Below are positions 46,760 through 57,690 of a stretch of 64,000 bases of DNA, piece by piece. The notes under the pieces were generated by a model, which was not told the DNA's origin, searched no databases, and saw nothing but the letters and a program-made list of their open reading frames with translations. Both the position numbers and the translations under genes were made by a program. The number at the start of each line of letters is the position of its first letter. Positions within the stretch are counted from its first letter, which is position 1. Source of the DNA: Sarocladium kiliense (taxonomy: Eukaryota > Ascomycota > Sordariomycetes > Hypocreales > Sarocladiaceae); the NCBI GenBank assembly GCA_030734395.1, contig JAUZTG010000048.1, positions 930,001 through 994,000 on the forward strand. Direction: 5' to 3'.

Positions 46760-47996
46760 CTATACTTCAACAAGCTGATCCTCCTCATCTTCCTCGATCT
46801 CTTTGACTCTGCCATCGGTCGCTCCCTCATCTTCCTCATCTCGCGCCAGAACTTGAACAAGTCGCTCACAGGCCTCCTGCACGCCCTCATCGTTCACCTT
46901 GAGATGAGTTTCGCGGATAATGGGGTACACTTGGACCTCTCTCAAGTACTCGCGGCTTTCCCTCGTGCTTGTCAAAATCGTTAAAGTCTCCACGTGTGTC
47001 TGGATGATGGTGGGATCATCGTCACGCTTCTTATCCGGGTCTAAAAGCTGAAGATCTGGCAACATAGCCATCATCTCGTCTTCGCTGTATTCCTCGTTTC
47101 CAGTGATTGGTAGCAGGATGTAGGGTAAAATGTTGAGGCCATCTTCTGACAAGAATGATTTGTGTGATTGCAGGTCGAAGGCGACGTTCTTGATGATACT
47201 CGCAACGCCCTTCCTCCGGATTTGTGACTTGTGTTCCGTGAATACCTTGAGCTTAGATATTGGGATGACACCGTCGTAGTCTTGGAGGGTGACAAAGTAC
47301 TTCCGGATATCTTCGTGTTTTGAGAGATCCGCAAGGACGTATGCGAGGTAGTCGTAGTCAGCCTTCTTGTTGTATGCACCATCTTGGCCCTTGACGAAGA
47401 GATCCATGAGCTGGTTGAGGATGGTGTCATCGGATCCAAGAGCTTCCGGAGCCTTCTGCTTCCTGCTCAAAACATTCTTCAGCTTGTCTGACTTGGCCAG
47501 ATTGGCAAGCAACATGGCGATAAGATTTGCATTCGGCTCCTCGGGGTTCTATGCAGATCAGCACCTATTGGCAACGATTAATGCGTGACAAAACTTACGA
47601 TTAGAAGAGCAAAGAGAGCCTCAAGGAACTTCTCATTTCCTGCAAGGGTATCGAGAACCTCCTGATCTCCAGACAAGTTCACCAGAATGGTGAATGCATG
47701 TTCTGAGATGAGCTATGACTCAGTCAGCCACAGCTCTCGCTGAGATACGACAACGGGGAACTTACAGGGTGGTCTTTTATCAGGATCGTCAAGTTCTTAA
47801 CAGGCTTGAGATTCTCGGTTTTGAAGATGGCAGGCTCTGCTAGTGAGTAGGGGACGAGGTTCTCGACAGCGACCTGGCGAATCTGAGGGTTGGGATGGGC
47901 GATGAAGCCCACGAGCTGTTGCATGTGTCAGTGTACTGAGCATCGAGTCCTAAGATCTGGAAAAGTGAAGCTTACCTCTTCAAGTTCAGTTGGCAT
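46760..47996 (-). CDS. HGH1: HGH1 family armadillo/HEAT-repeat protein
   Basis: Cytosolic co-chaperone that, in yeast, brings eEF2 to the TRiC/CCT chaperonin. Exons (minus): 47976-47996 (21 nt), 47766-47915, 47599-47712, 46760-47548; introns 60, 53 and 50 nt, all phase 0, giving 357 aa, near the usual 360-390. Seen: MPTELEE then LVGFIAHPNPQIRQVAVENL, the first helical repeat. Then come ISEHAFTILVNLSGDQEVLD, NLIAMLLANLAKSDKL, RRKGVASIIKNVAFD, ILPYILLPITGNEEYSEDEM with LPDLQLL, and RETHLKVNDEGVQEACERLV. The protein ends in a very acidic tail. The ILPY(I)LLP-l-g-eEy-deEm block is the HGH1 family signature. It is divergent from the bystin gene on the other side of a 577-base promoter. Confidence 0.92.
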
Positions 47997-48573
47997 GATT
48001 CTCTTATGTTCTCTTTTGACAACGAGTGTGTGATAGATGTTTTTCGCACCGGAAGCTCTGCTCAAGATTCGACAAGGTGTTGAAGAGGTTGGAGGGGCAA
48101 TTTTACAGTGGGGCTTTGCCGCTGAGGGTATCGCCGTTGTTCGCTGGAGCCGCTGCACGTCATAGTGGGCAACAGGGGAGCTGGTGAATTTTATGACACT
48201 GGCAGCAACACCTGACAAATTCGTCCCAAAACAATAGATTCAAGAAGAATGATCTGGAACTTCTCCTCCATGCATCTTCTTCGAGCATCTCGTACAAATT
48301 ATATTCCGGAGTACATCTTTCAGCGTTCTGAAGGCGGTGAAAGCCCAGCGCCAGGGTCCTCGACTCAATTGGGAAAGAGGGGGTTCATCTATCGATAACC
48401 AAATTTTTCTGAAATTCTGCCACATTCAGGTGGAAACTCCCAGTCCACTAACTCAATCAACGAGGCAGTGATAATTGCCCTGACGGCTGGCGAACAGTAG
48501 ACAATAAACCTCGATAACCGGTCGCTACTCGAAGGCCACGCAGAGCCACACCACCTCTCCTTCTATCTACATC
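47997..48573. promoter_or_regulatory. Bidirectional promoter between HGH1 and bystin
   Basis: 577 bases between two divergent start codons, so it must hold both promoters. Only weak motif hints: an A/T run near 48399-48406 (AAATTTTT) and pyrimidine-rich sequence just before the bystin start. No CDS supported. Confidence 0.6.
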
Positions 48574-50131
48574 ATGCCTAAGGCTTCTGCAACGACGCCG
48601 CAGCGCGGTGCTCGTCGTCACAACCCTCTCGAGGACGACATCATCGCGACTGGAATCCTCCGTAACAAGCCGAGCAAAGGCAGGTCCAGCGGTCGCGAAG
48701 ATGCCGAAGAGGAGAACTTTGTCGACCCAAGGGCCTCAAAAAACATTCTCAGGATAGGTCGGGAGCTGGCTGAGGAGGACAGAGCTGAACGACCTGCTCC
48801 ACCGCCGGTCACAGTCGACAACTTTGGCTACGACTCGAGATTCGGTGACGACGGCCCTGAGGAGGAGAACAAACTCTACGACGAGGACGAGGCATGGGGC
48901 GAGGATGATGAAGAGGTGGAGGAGATTGAGGTCGACCCCAACGATCTCGAGACGTACAGGAAATTCATGCCGGGACAGGAAGAGGAGGATGACCTGCTGA
49001 AGCATGGATGGGACCGCAAGCCGGCTGCTGGTGCTGAAGAGCAGCAGGAGGAGAGCGTCAACCTGGCAGACTTGATCCTCGAGAAGATTGCCGCTCATGA
49101 AGCTGCTGAGTCAAGGAGGAACGCTGGGATGGCTCCCGTAGGCCCTGTTGACGACGACTATGAGCTCCCACCCAAGGTCGTTGAGGTGTACAGCAAGTGA
49201 GTTCTGCCGAAGCTTGAACCACCCTTATCTCCTGTGTAACTATTGCTAACGATCATCTCACAGGATCGGCGAGATCTTGTCACGCTACAAGTCTGGTCCC
49301 CTCCCGAAGCCCTTCAAGATCCTCCCCACAATCCCGCACTGGGAAGACATCATTCAAGTGACGGAACCCGACAAGTGGTCGCCCAATGCCTGCTACCAAG
49401 CCACTCGTGTCTTTGTCGCCGCCAAGCCCGCCGTTGTTCAGCGTTTCCTCGAGATGGTCATCCTCGACCGCGTCCGCGAGGATATCTACGAGACCAAGAA
49501 GCTCAACGTCCACCTCTTCAACTCGCTGAAGAAGTCGCTCTACAAGCCATCAGCATTCTTCAAGGGCTTCTTGTTCCCCCTTATTGGCAGCGGTACCTGC
49601 ACCCTGCGAGAGGCGCACATCATCTCTGCTGTTCTTGTTCGTATCTCTATCCCGGTCCTGCACTCCGCTGCTGCCCTGAAGGGACTCTGCGACATCGCTG
49701 CTCAAGAAGCCTCCCACGGGAGTGAAGGCGGCGGCGCCACAAACATCTTCATCCGAGCCCTTCTCGAGAAGAAGTACGCACTTCCATACCAGGTCATCGA
49801 CGCCCTGGTGTTCCATTTCCTCCGCTTCCGCAGCGTTGACCCTGCCTCCGTCAGGGATGGTGACGCAATGGCTGGTTTGACCGTCGAGGGCGACGTCAAG
49901 ACGAAGCTCCCCGTTATCTGGCACCAAAGTCTCCTGTCTTTCGCTCAACGATACAAGGGCGATATCACTGAGGACCAGCGTGAAGCTCTGCTCGACCTTT
50001 TGCTTACCCACGGCCACCGTCAAATCGGCCCAGAGGTACGCAGGGAGCTCTTGGCTGGCCGCGGGCGAGGTGTACCGCTTGAGCCGCAAGAGGCTGCGCT
50101 CGATGGTGATGACACTATGCAGGTTGATTGA
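48574..50131 (+). CDS. ENP1: Bystin, 40S ribosome assembly factor
   Basis: Nucleolar and late pre-40S assembly factor, needed for 18S rRNA processing and export. Exons 48574-49196 and 49264-50131, intron 67 nt, giving 496 aa (yeast Enp1 is 483). Seen: a basic, low-complexity start (MPKASATTPQRGARRHNPL), a very acidic central stretch (EDEAWGEDDEEVEEIEVD), then SVNLADLILEKI. The bystin domain follows: VEVYSKIGEILSRYKSGPLP across the splice, FKILPTIPHWEDIIQVTEPD, SPNACYQATRVF, LNVHLFNSLKKSLYKPSAFF, GTCTLREAHIIS, LPYQVIDALVFHFLRFR and LPVIWHQSLLSFAQRYKGDI. The end is the usual GPEVRRELLAGRGRG. Domain order and length are complete; this is one of the surest calls in the window. Confidence 0.96.
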
Positions 50132-50554
50132 GGCAAAGTGTTGGATGATGTGGCGACACAGTATTGAATCAGCGTTCTATGGTTGGGTGGGTGGAATGAC
50201 GACGGCGTTCTTGGCGTATGGGTCAACAACTGCATATACCTGTTATTCGAGTTAGACCCCATCTGAATTTACGATTCTAATTTGGATCTTTGTCCTTCGT
50301 CTAGTCTCCTTCTGCAGATTGTCTCGTGCCGTGTCGAAGGCAGGTTCTTATCCGGGGCTCCATGTGCTCCTGCGTCTTAGCCATCGCTTTCCAGGTCTTA
50401 CCCTCGAGAGCCCTCCATTCTGCCGGCAAACGTAGCAGCTCACAACCCCATGACCTATGGACCATTTCTACGGGTTGGCTTAAAGCCATACTCACTCAAC
50501 GTCTCGACTGTCGCATTAATACTAATTCCCTCCCTCGCATTCATCATACCTGAG
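50132..50554. other. Intergenic spacer
   Basis: 423 bases between bystin and the next plus-strand gene. Promoter of the latter; nothing else recognisable. Confidence 0.5.
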
Positions 50555-52322
50555 ATGTCGGGCCCGCTGACACGATCGCTTCGAACCTCTAGCGTTGGTG
50601 GCTCGCCGGGCGATTTCCAGTCAGTCATATCACGTTGTACGTTGTTGAAATAATCTCATCTCTTCAGCAGGTCCTTTAACATCCCTCAAAACTCCTGGGT
50701 GACTCCTTTCGTCGTTCGTAGTGTTCCCCCATCAAGACCTCTATCGGGCCAACTCCCTTCCTCCGGCGATGCTGCTGCCAGCACTCCATCCTCGATGCGA
50801 CCCCCTACGATCCTCGGCTCATCTTGCTCCTCCTCACCTATGTCGCCTCCTTTTGTGGCAACTCCTCGTCCTCATACCGCATTCGCGGGTCCGGCCTCAC
50901 ATCTGACGCCGCCGCCACAAGCCTTCGGAGTCGATCCGCCTCGGCCTCCTCGTGATGGCTACGAGTAGGTATGGTTTCCAGAGGGATACTGGGCGGAGAG
51001 ACAGACCTTGCCGGGGATGGTGGGCAGGAAGAGCACGTCCAGCAGCAAATTTTGGCGATGGCGCACTCGATCGAACAAGTCTACCATGAGCGAGGCTGAC
51101 GCCGTGATGTATACCTCGCCAACAGAACCACCTAGTATGTCAACCTTGCCCAGGCAGAACGACCCGATACCATTGACCAGCCCGTTTCTTTCGGAGTCAG
51201 CACACGTCCTATCGCTTCAGCATCCTAGCCAGCACAAGGAAGTCCTGTTATGCGACGGTCCACAACTTTCGGAATGCTCTGATCCAGATTCAGATCGGCC
51301 AAGCTCCCCGGAGACAGTCATTCGTGTACCTCCGTCACCGGGATCCGTCGCCAAGCAGTTCTTCACACGCGCGAAGAGAGGTTTGGAGTGCAGGTTAGGA
51401 CTTAAAGCCGCTCAAGAGGTGAGTTCGTCTCCATGATGCGTTCGGCACTTTGCCCCTAGTTAATATCATCGTAATAGACACGCGTTTACCACGCAGGCCT
51501 TATGGAGGATTCTCGCAACACGGATTTGACTGTCCGTGGCACTCAAGCCTTTCTCAGCGCGCAGAACATCTCAAAGACTGGTACATGGTACAAAGATGAC
51601 CAGGGCGCAGTTCGGATCAAACGCAAGCTGTTCGGCAAGTCACCATGGTACCGTAAGGTGTCGGGAGACACTTGTAGCTCCGTCAACAGCTCTGTCCGTA
51701 ATGTTCTCAGGGGTAATACGCCTCCTGTGACTCCAATGTCGGAGAGAATACGCAACGGTGAGTAAGATGAAGGTCCTGGACCAGTTGGATGCTAATACGC
51801 AAGGCATAGGGAGCTTCAAGTCCTTCAACAGTCAATATCCCGGAAACGTAAGTTGCGGAATTGCTCTTCATACTCAGCTCTAATCTAACCTCGAGCCAGG
51901 AAGCCGTACGTATCAACACCCCACCCCTTGACGAAGACACTGTCGACGGTCGTCCACGCGGCTTCTTCACCAGCTCGACCCCTCCTGCCCTAGACGGTAC
52001 CACGAAAGTGTCCACAGTTATCTCTCGTACACGAACGCCATCTGCCCATGGTGCATACCGGTGGAGTCTCACTGGGCAGTCCCAACCGCGCGAGTGGTGG
52101 GAGCGTGTACCTCGAAAGCCTGTGAGACGTGATCCGGCGAGGAGTGTTGGTGGCCAGCAACAGTTTGAGTTCGACGTGCAGGAGCATCTTCCCAATAGCC
52201 CCCTATGCCCAGCCAATTTAAAGCATGCAGGACGAGGGGCAGGTGTCTGTGTTTATCATGGAAGACGACGAACAGCCCCAGCTGGCGGAACATCGTGTTC
52301 TGAAGCTAGCTCCGATATCTAA
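50555..52322 (+). CDS. Disordered fungal protein of unknown function with an in-frame TAG
   Basis: Unnamed Pezizomycotina family. Exons: 50555-50619, 50671-51418, 51478-51757, 51810-51847, 51900-52322, about 516 residues around the internal stop. Seen: Ser/Pro-rich N-terminus with PQNSWVTPFVVRSVPP, a conserved-looking aromatic block VWFPEGYWAERQTLP, basic SSSKFWRWRTRSNKS, then TWYKDDQGAVRIKRKLFGKS PWYRKVS. The end carries FEFDVQEHLPNSPLCPANLK and GAGVCVYHGRRR (two Cys, possible metal site). TAG at 50966-50968 sits between GYE and VWFPEGYW in the same frame. Three readings: a Trp-to-stop change (TGG to TAG), since related proteins as I recall them read GYEWVWFPEGYWAE; a 54-nt intron 50965-51018 (GTAGGT...GGCAG) that removes it and keeps frame but lacks a clear branch site; or translational readthrough. 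The first intron ends in CAGCAG, so two acceptors three bases apart are possible. Confidence 0.65.
50966..50968 (+). other. In-frame TAG stop within the hypothetical gene
   Basis: The reading frame before and after this codon is the same and both sides look coding. See the parent gene for the three possible readings. Confidence 0.75.
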
Positions 52323-52543
52323 GCTAAAGGCGGGAATCGAGATGTTGTTTCCTCCTTCCATGCCAAAGGTGATATTACGCTTGCACTTCACAGAATAACC
52401 ACGCTCTTGGTCCTCAGGATCATCAACTTGATTAGAAATAAGTTCGCTGTGCTAGAAACGCTTGATGATATGCAACATGTCCTGGCCGAAGCCGCGTACA
52501 CCTTCGACTCACTGGTCTCACAAATGTCCTCTCAACGTTGGCT

Positions 52544-55097
52544 CTAGTGATCATACGCAGTGCTCTGGGTCGCGTAGCCAGGCGAGACGCCACTGCTCAC
52601 TGGACTGACCTGCACCGGTCGTCTAATTGGCTGGTCAGTTCCATATGATGTTGATGAGCCGTAGGCTGGCACCGCATTCCCGGAGTCCTGCTCATGAGAG
52701 TATCGGTAGGCCTGTCCGTATGCCGTTCCATCTTCGCCAATCTGTCCATAGAAAGTGTCCTGTCTGCCCACTGGGACTCGGTCCGACGAGTTCGACTGTG
52801 TCATTTGGCCTGGACTTATACCCCCGCCCCCATGCCAGCTCAAGGTTCGCTGGTCTGATGGTTGCCTCTTCGCTCCTTCGCGGAGAGGCGATATCGACTT
52901 CTTCCTGATGGCTTCGACGACAACCGGCGCTGAGGAGCCGACGTGCGTAAGGACAAGAATGAAGAACCAAATGATGGTCATCGTGGGAACGGCCCATCCA
53001 TTTTGGACGTACTTCGGGCCGAAGTTTTCTGAGTAGGCGATCCCTGCTAATGCTGCCATAACTATGCCGGCAATGACGTTGATCACGTTTCTGACGATCG
53101 GCCAAGGCTTCCAGGGGTGCTTCCGAGATATCACAGCAAGCAAGACCATGAATATTAGCGTTAGTCCTGATGCCAGGTATCCGTAAGTAAACTGCAATAG
53201 CTCATGTTAGCAAGGGTCATGTTGTGGTCCCAGCCATGTAAGAACATACCACAAGAGTGAATCGGTTCAAGGATTCCACGAAAACTTTTGTCTGAAAGTC
53301 GGGGTCCAGGATAATATCGGAATAAGTTGCGTTATCTGCAAGCTCGTCCGTCACCTCAACACCATAAGTTTCGAAAAGAGCACTATACATCGACGCAAAC
53401 ATGGCCACGAGAGATTGGTTGAGCTGGTCATATGTTTCGCTCTGGTTGAAACGGTCACCCATAGGCTTCAGATTGATGACAGAATCTAGAATATCTGGGT
53501 GTTCGCTCCAAATGTCGTTTGGCAACATGGTGATGTTGTTAGTTGCGGTGGAGAATGTCAGCAGCGCCAAGCTGTTTGCTCTTCCATAGTCCTGGAAGAA
53601 TGGGCCAACCATTTCAGCGAGGCCATTCGCGATTTCTTCAGAGGTGGAGTTGGCGACGCGATCGTAGTCCGTCACGAGATCGCCGTTGAGGCGAATATCG
53701 TTGTTGAGAACGTCGAAGATCTTAGTCCACATGATGAGTTGCGTGAAGCCATGCATGAACAAGACCAAGGCCAGATGGAAAGGCAAATGCAGAGAAACCC
53801 AGTAGATTTGGCGCCAGCGTGGAAGATACTGTTCACGGATCCAGTCAAAGTAGACGAGGAAGACGCTGTAGATGGCAGCACAGGACGCCGTGACCACCCC
53901 AATCGTTTGAGTATCTGGAAGCATGTCAGCGATAGGTTCTCGACAAGATGGTGGGCACGCGGTAACGTACTCCAAGCATGAGGCGTTTGAACAATCTTCA
54001 CAACATCTTGGGCGAGCACAATGATGCCATCGCCCAGGATGATCACAGTCAGTAAGCTGAGGCGCTTCATGAGATGCGTGCGAGTGAACGTAAGAACATC
54101 CCAGAATGCAGCTGCCCCTGTCGTGACGGCAATCTCCACAAAGGCGGTCATGTACCAAACGATGAAGACACGGCTGTTATAGTCGCGGAACCGGAACGTG
54201 ATTCCAAGATAGACGAAAGCGGCCGCAAAACTTGCGGCGACCTGGAAACCGATCGGCAGGAGAGCCTTTTTGAACTTTCGCACGTGCCATAGCACGCTGA
54301 GGTATTCGACGCCGAGGGTGAACCGTGAAATAGAAAGGATAACAGCTGGTTGTATCGTCAGTTGGACGTACGGCTACTTGAAAGTAAATGTTGCGCAACA
54401 TACACATGATCCTCATCGTGATCCGGTCCTGATCACCGGGGTCGAACTTGGGCGCAACCACGGCGAAGCCAATCAGTACGCCCAGGTGAACGGCTCGAGT
54501 CGCACGCTCTGTGCCTGACTGTCAGCAGAGCAATATCTAGGAGCAGAGAGGTCAGAAGATACCTACCGAAGACGCAGTCTGTTACGAAGCGCACATCGTA
54601 GAGTGCTACGAGCAGCCATGTCACCCACAGTGTGCTGTACCATTGAAGATAAGTATGCGGTCCTTCCTATCAGTCCCATGGGGAAGTTTCAGCGCACCAG
54701 AAATAACCAACATAAGCTGCGAGTGTGTTCATGTCGGTGACTTGTTGTGTTTGTGTGAAGACCGTGTAGTTCGCCGCAAAGAATAGATCCGTGAAGAGCT
54801 CCAGCAAACTGGCATCTTCGAACTGTCATATAACTCGTAAGCCTGGGGTCGCGAGAGAGGTGCGATAGAAGGAATGGTGAACGGAACCTTGCGAAAGAGC
54901 GGTAATCCCTTGTGCTCGCCTTGATATGTTGCGAAACCTGCTGCTCCGAGTGTTGCAGTCTTATGCCACTGATCTATACCAGCCACCTCGTGCTCGACTA
55001 CGGCGTCTGGATCTTCGCTACTGCCGACGACTGGGCTTTTCAGTAGCCTTAGTCGCACACGGGGCGTAGGCCGCCTCAGATCTTCTTCGTCAATCAT
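52544..55097 (-). CDS. Long LtrA-like multi-pass membrane protein
   Basis: Second LtrA-family protein of the window, fungal long type. Exons (minus): 54888-55097, 54698-54822, 54567-54634, 54404-54508, 53971-54345, 53250-53914, 52544-53191; six introns of 56-65 nt, giving 731 aa. Each junction restores a motif: LPLFRK with FEDASLLELFTDLFFAANYTV, VGYF with CTLWVTWLLVALYDVRF, RITMRIM with SVILSISRFTLGVEYL, and PHAW with NTQTIGVV. The N-terminus (70 aa) is cytosolic, then about eight helices, with LTVIILGDGIIVLAQ as the LtrA 'LGE'-type helix. A roughly 160-residue hydrophilic loop with several N-glycosylation sites (NSTS, NATY, NQSE) is followed by four more helices and a Ser/Gly/Tyr-rich tail. 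ATG 55097 is the first ATG; a TTG lies 21 codons upstream. Role unknown, possibly channel- or sensor-like. Confidence 0.85.
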
Positions 55098-56410
55098 GGC
55101 TGGTTCACGTCCGCAGCGATTCGACTCAAAGTGTGGAAAAGAGAGACGTACAAACTTCAATGCTGACTATGTAAGTTAAGGGGAAGCTGGGGTGGTTAAA
55201 GAACGAGCCGCATCGAAGACGGGACTCAAGGGTTCAAATCTGGCGCCAAGGAGCACCAGGATATATTAGAATGCGTCAGGAAGAAGCCAGTCACAGGCCA
55301 GCATACAGATACAAGCCGGGGCCCCATGCTGGGCTTAGTCTGGTGTATTGAAGCCATGTTGAGGATCTGACAATCGTGCCTGGTTGATTTGCGGCGGCGG
55401 TGCTAGCTGCGGCACAGACAGCCACCCAAGACCAAAGGAGTAAATGCCGAACAGAATGACGACAGGCCACAGCCTACCATGACGTCCAAGCATCGACTAG
55501 CGTCCAGATGGGCACAATCGTATTTTTTGTCCAGCATGCGGCCATGTAAGCATTCCCAGGCGAATGGGCGGTCATTGAATCGCGTAGACAGGTAGCGCCT
55601 CAGGTGCATTCCGCGCGATGTTGTGGCGACGCTCGTCCATGATCTCCTAGCTGGTGGTCTAGCTGTGAAAGGTTCGCACGCTTCTTAAAAGTCCGTTCGC
55701 AAGCAGCTGTTAACTCATCAAAGCTCGAGGGGTTCGTTATCCATGTATCGTTCGTCGTCAGTGTACACATAACAGAGAGTTCCTGATGTGAAATTTAGCG
55801 GATCGGTCTGGTTGAAACGGTGGCACCAGCGGCGAATATTCATTTGATGAGCAGGACGCAATCAGTCCTACGATGGACCGCAAGTGCAGTCATATTGGGC
55901 CGTTGATGGATGAGGGGTGTCGCACTGCATTGCCCTCATTGGCGCAGAACCTGGCATCCCGAAACCGTGCCCGAAGCATCGTTGACCCCCAGAGAACCGA
56001 GGTCATGGATTCACTCTCAGTCACGGGCGGCTTGCTGATCACTCGCCCTGCTTCTCGCGGCGCCACAAGGCTGAAGGAAGCGTATAAATTATGCCGAGTG
56101 TCACGCACTTGCTGTGCGTCTCGGCGATGGCACGAGGATTGAACGAAGGCACCCCATATGCCAAAATAGACAAAACGTCGCAGCCATCAACAACAGAGCG
56201 GTTACAGTTTGATTTTGACAGATGGATGCTCAATTTCACTGTACACGTTGGAAGACGGAGAGAAAGAAGACACTGAGGATCAGGTACCTAGGTAGCGTGG
56301 CTTGCAGTCGCCCCACTTTGAGATCTCTACGTCTCACCCTCAACTTACCTCGCTCTCCTTACCTCTGCACGTGTTATGAGCGTGCGTTCCATCGCACCAA
56401 GCTCGCCGAA
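55098..56410. other. Divergent intergenic region
   Basis: 1.3 kb between the start of the long LtrA-like gene and the start of the protease-subunit gene. Holds both promoters. No reading frame with support; a tRNA-like T-loop at about 55230 was tested and fails base pairing. Confidence 0.5.
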
Positions 56411-57050
56411 ATGGCTAGTCGAATACGAAAATTAGCATCTGGCGGGTTGGACTGGCTCAAGGATCGAATCCGCCCCCGTCCGGGATTGATCATCTTCGTT
56501 GGCTTCCTGCCCGTCATCGCGACCTTCCGGGATACAGTTGCAGACATGGCCGCAGTCAACGGAGAGTCCATGTATCCATTCCTCAACGACAACAAGGACC
56601 AGTCACTTAAGAGAGATTGGTTCTTGAACTGGAAGTGGGAAGCAACCAAGGGTCTCGAACGGGGAATGGTAGTGACATTCAGGTTGGTTTCCCCTCTCCA
56701 TGTTCAACCTTCGGCAGCCCTTTGGAGGTAAATGGTAGAAGAAGATGTCTTGCTCACATCCCCGTCTATATGACAGGAGCCCTTACAATCCTCACGGATG
56801 GGCTGTCAAGAGGATCATTGGCCTGGAAGGCGACATAGTCCGCACCAAGAAGCCGTACCCATTCGCAGAGGAGAAGGTCCCACAAGGCCACATTTGGGTG
56901 GAGGGTGATGGAGAGAAGACATTGGATAGCAACACATACGGTCCGATCTCGAAGAGCCTACTCGTCGGAAAGGCAGTGTATATGCTTTTGCCATTGCGAA
57001 AGTTCGGGCCCATAGAGCCTGCCCCAGTAGGGGGACGGCTGGTGAGGTAG
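56411..57050 (+). CDS. IMP2: Mitochondrial inner membrane protease subunit 2
   Basis: Signal-peptidase-like serine protease (S26) of the inner membrane, working with Imp1 to cleave sorting signals of imported and mitochondrially made proteins in the intermembrane space. Exons 56411-56682 and 56777-57050, intron 94 nt, giving 181 aa, the family length. Seen: one N-terminal TM (LIIFVGFLPVIATFRD), then NGESMYP with the catalytic Ser53, FLNWKWEATKGLERGMVV, and SPYNPHGWAVKRIIGLEGD with the general-base Lys102 formed just after the splice. The C-terminal block is GHIWVEGDGEKTLDSNTYGP, whose DSN-x-YGP motif is typical of the S26B C-terminal box. The Asn before GESMYP distinguishes Imp2 from Imp1-like enzymes only weakly; the length and the WNWKW-like stretch favour subunit 2. 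Confidence 0.92.
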
Positions 57051-57690
57051 GGTGGGCAGATGGTCCATGTATATCAAGCTAGTTGTGTGTGAATAAGGTG
57101 TAAGGATATGGAGGCATAGGTTGGCGTCCGTGCAAAATTGCAAGCTTTTTTTCTTTCTTTCTGCAAGTCAGATCTCTTCTGGAGCAACGGTCCTCTGCAT
57201 GAGCCGGTAATAAACGCAAAGTAGATGGTCCTGGTCTTGTACGTGGAGGCCCTGGGAAGATGATGTTGTAGGGTAGCCAATTAATTTATCGAAATTTCTC
57301 TGGACCAAATTCCCCGACGGCGCGCAACGGAGCAGAAAACTCTCGCCTGTTCCCACCATCTCAACTTGCGCACGCGACCACTCCTTTGTCTACCAGACGA
57401 CGATAGACCGACGCTCCGATCTTCTGCGCGCTGTAATATAGATTTGTTCTTCCGACAGAAATACGCTGTACGAACCGGTGCCCGTTGTCAACGGCCCGCC
57501 CCTTTCGCTCGCTAGCTCCCGGAATCCCGGGTCCGACCAAAAACTTTCGCCGTTGGCTTCCAGGAACCAGCCGCGCACAAAGTGCAGGGACTTTGTGAAC
57601 AATCAGAAATAGGGGGAAGCTCGCCATGCAAGTCGAGGATAAGGGGGACTGTTGGGAAGCTATTACAGAGGTCGCATCAGCGGCCATACG
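57051..57690. other. Intergenic spacer
   Basis: 640 bases between tandem genes. A 166-codon minus-strand frame crosses it into the carrier gene but has no conserved features. Treated as promoter and UTR. Confidence 0.5.

Noticed and set aside
48399..48406. Possible ribosome-biogenesis (RRPE-like) element in the HGH1-bystin promoter
   Set aside because: A single short A/T run is expected by chance in 577 bases, and no PAC partner motif was found.
49550..50089. 179-codon minus-strand frame within bystin
   Set aside because: Complement of a highly conserved coding exon; no independent features.
55205..55260. GGGTTCAAATC sequence resembling a tRNA T-arm
   Set aside because: The T-stem halves do not pair and no D-arm or anticodon arm is found.
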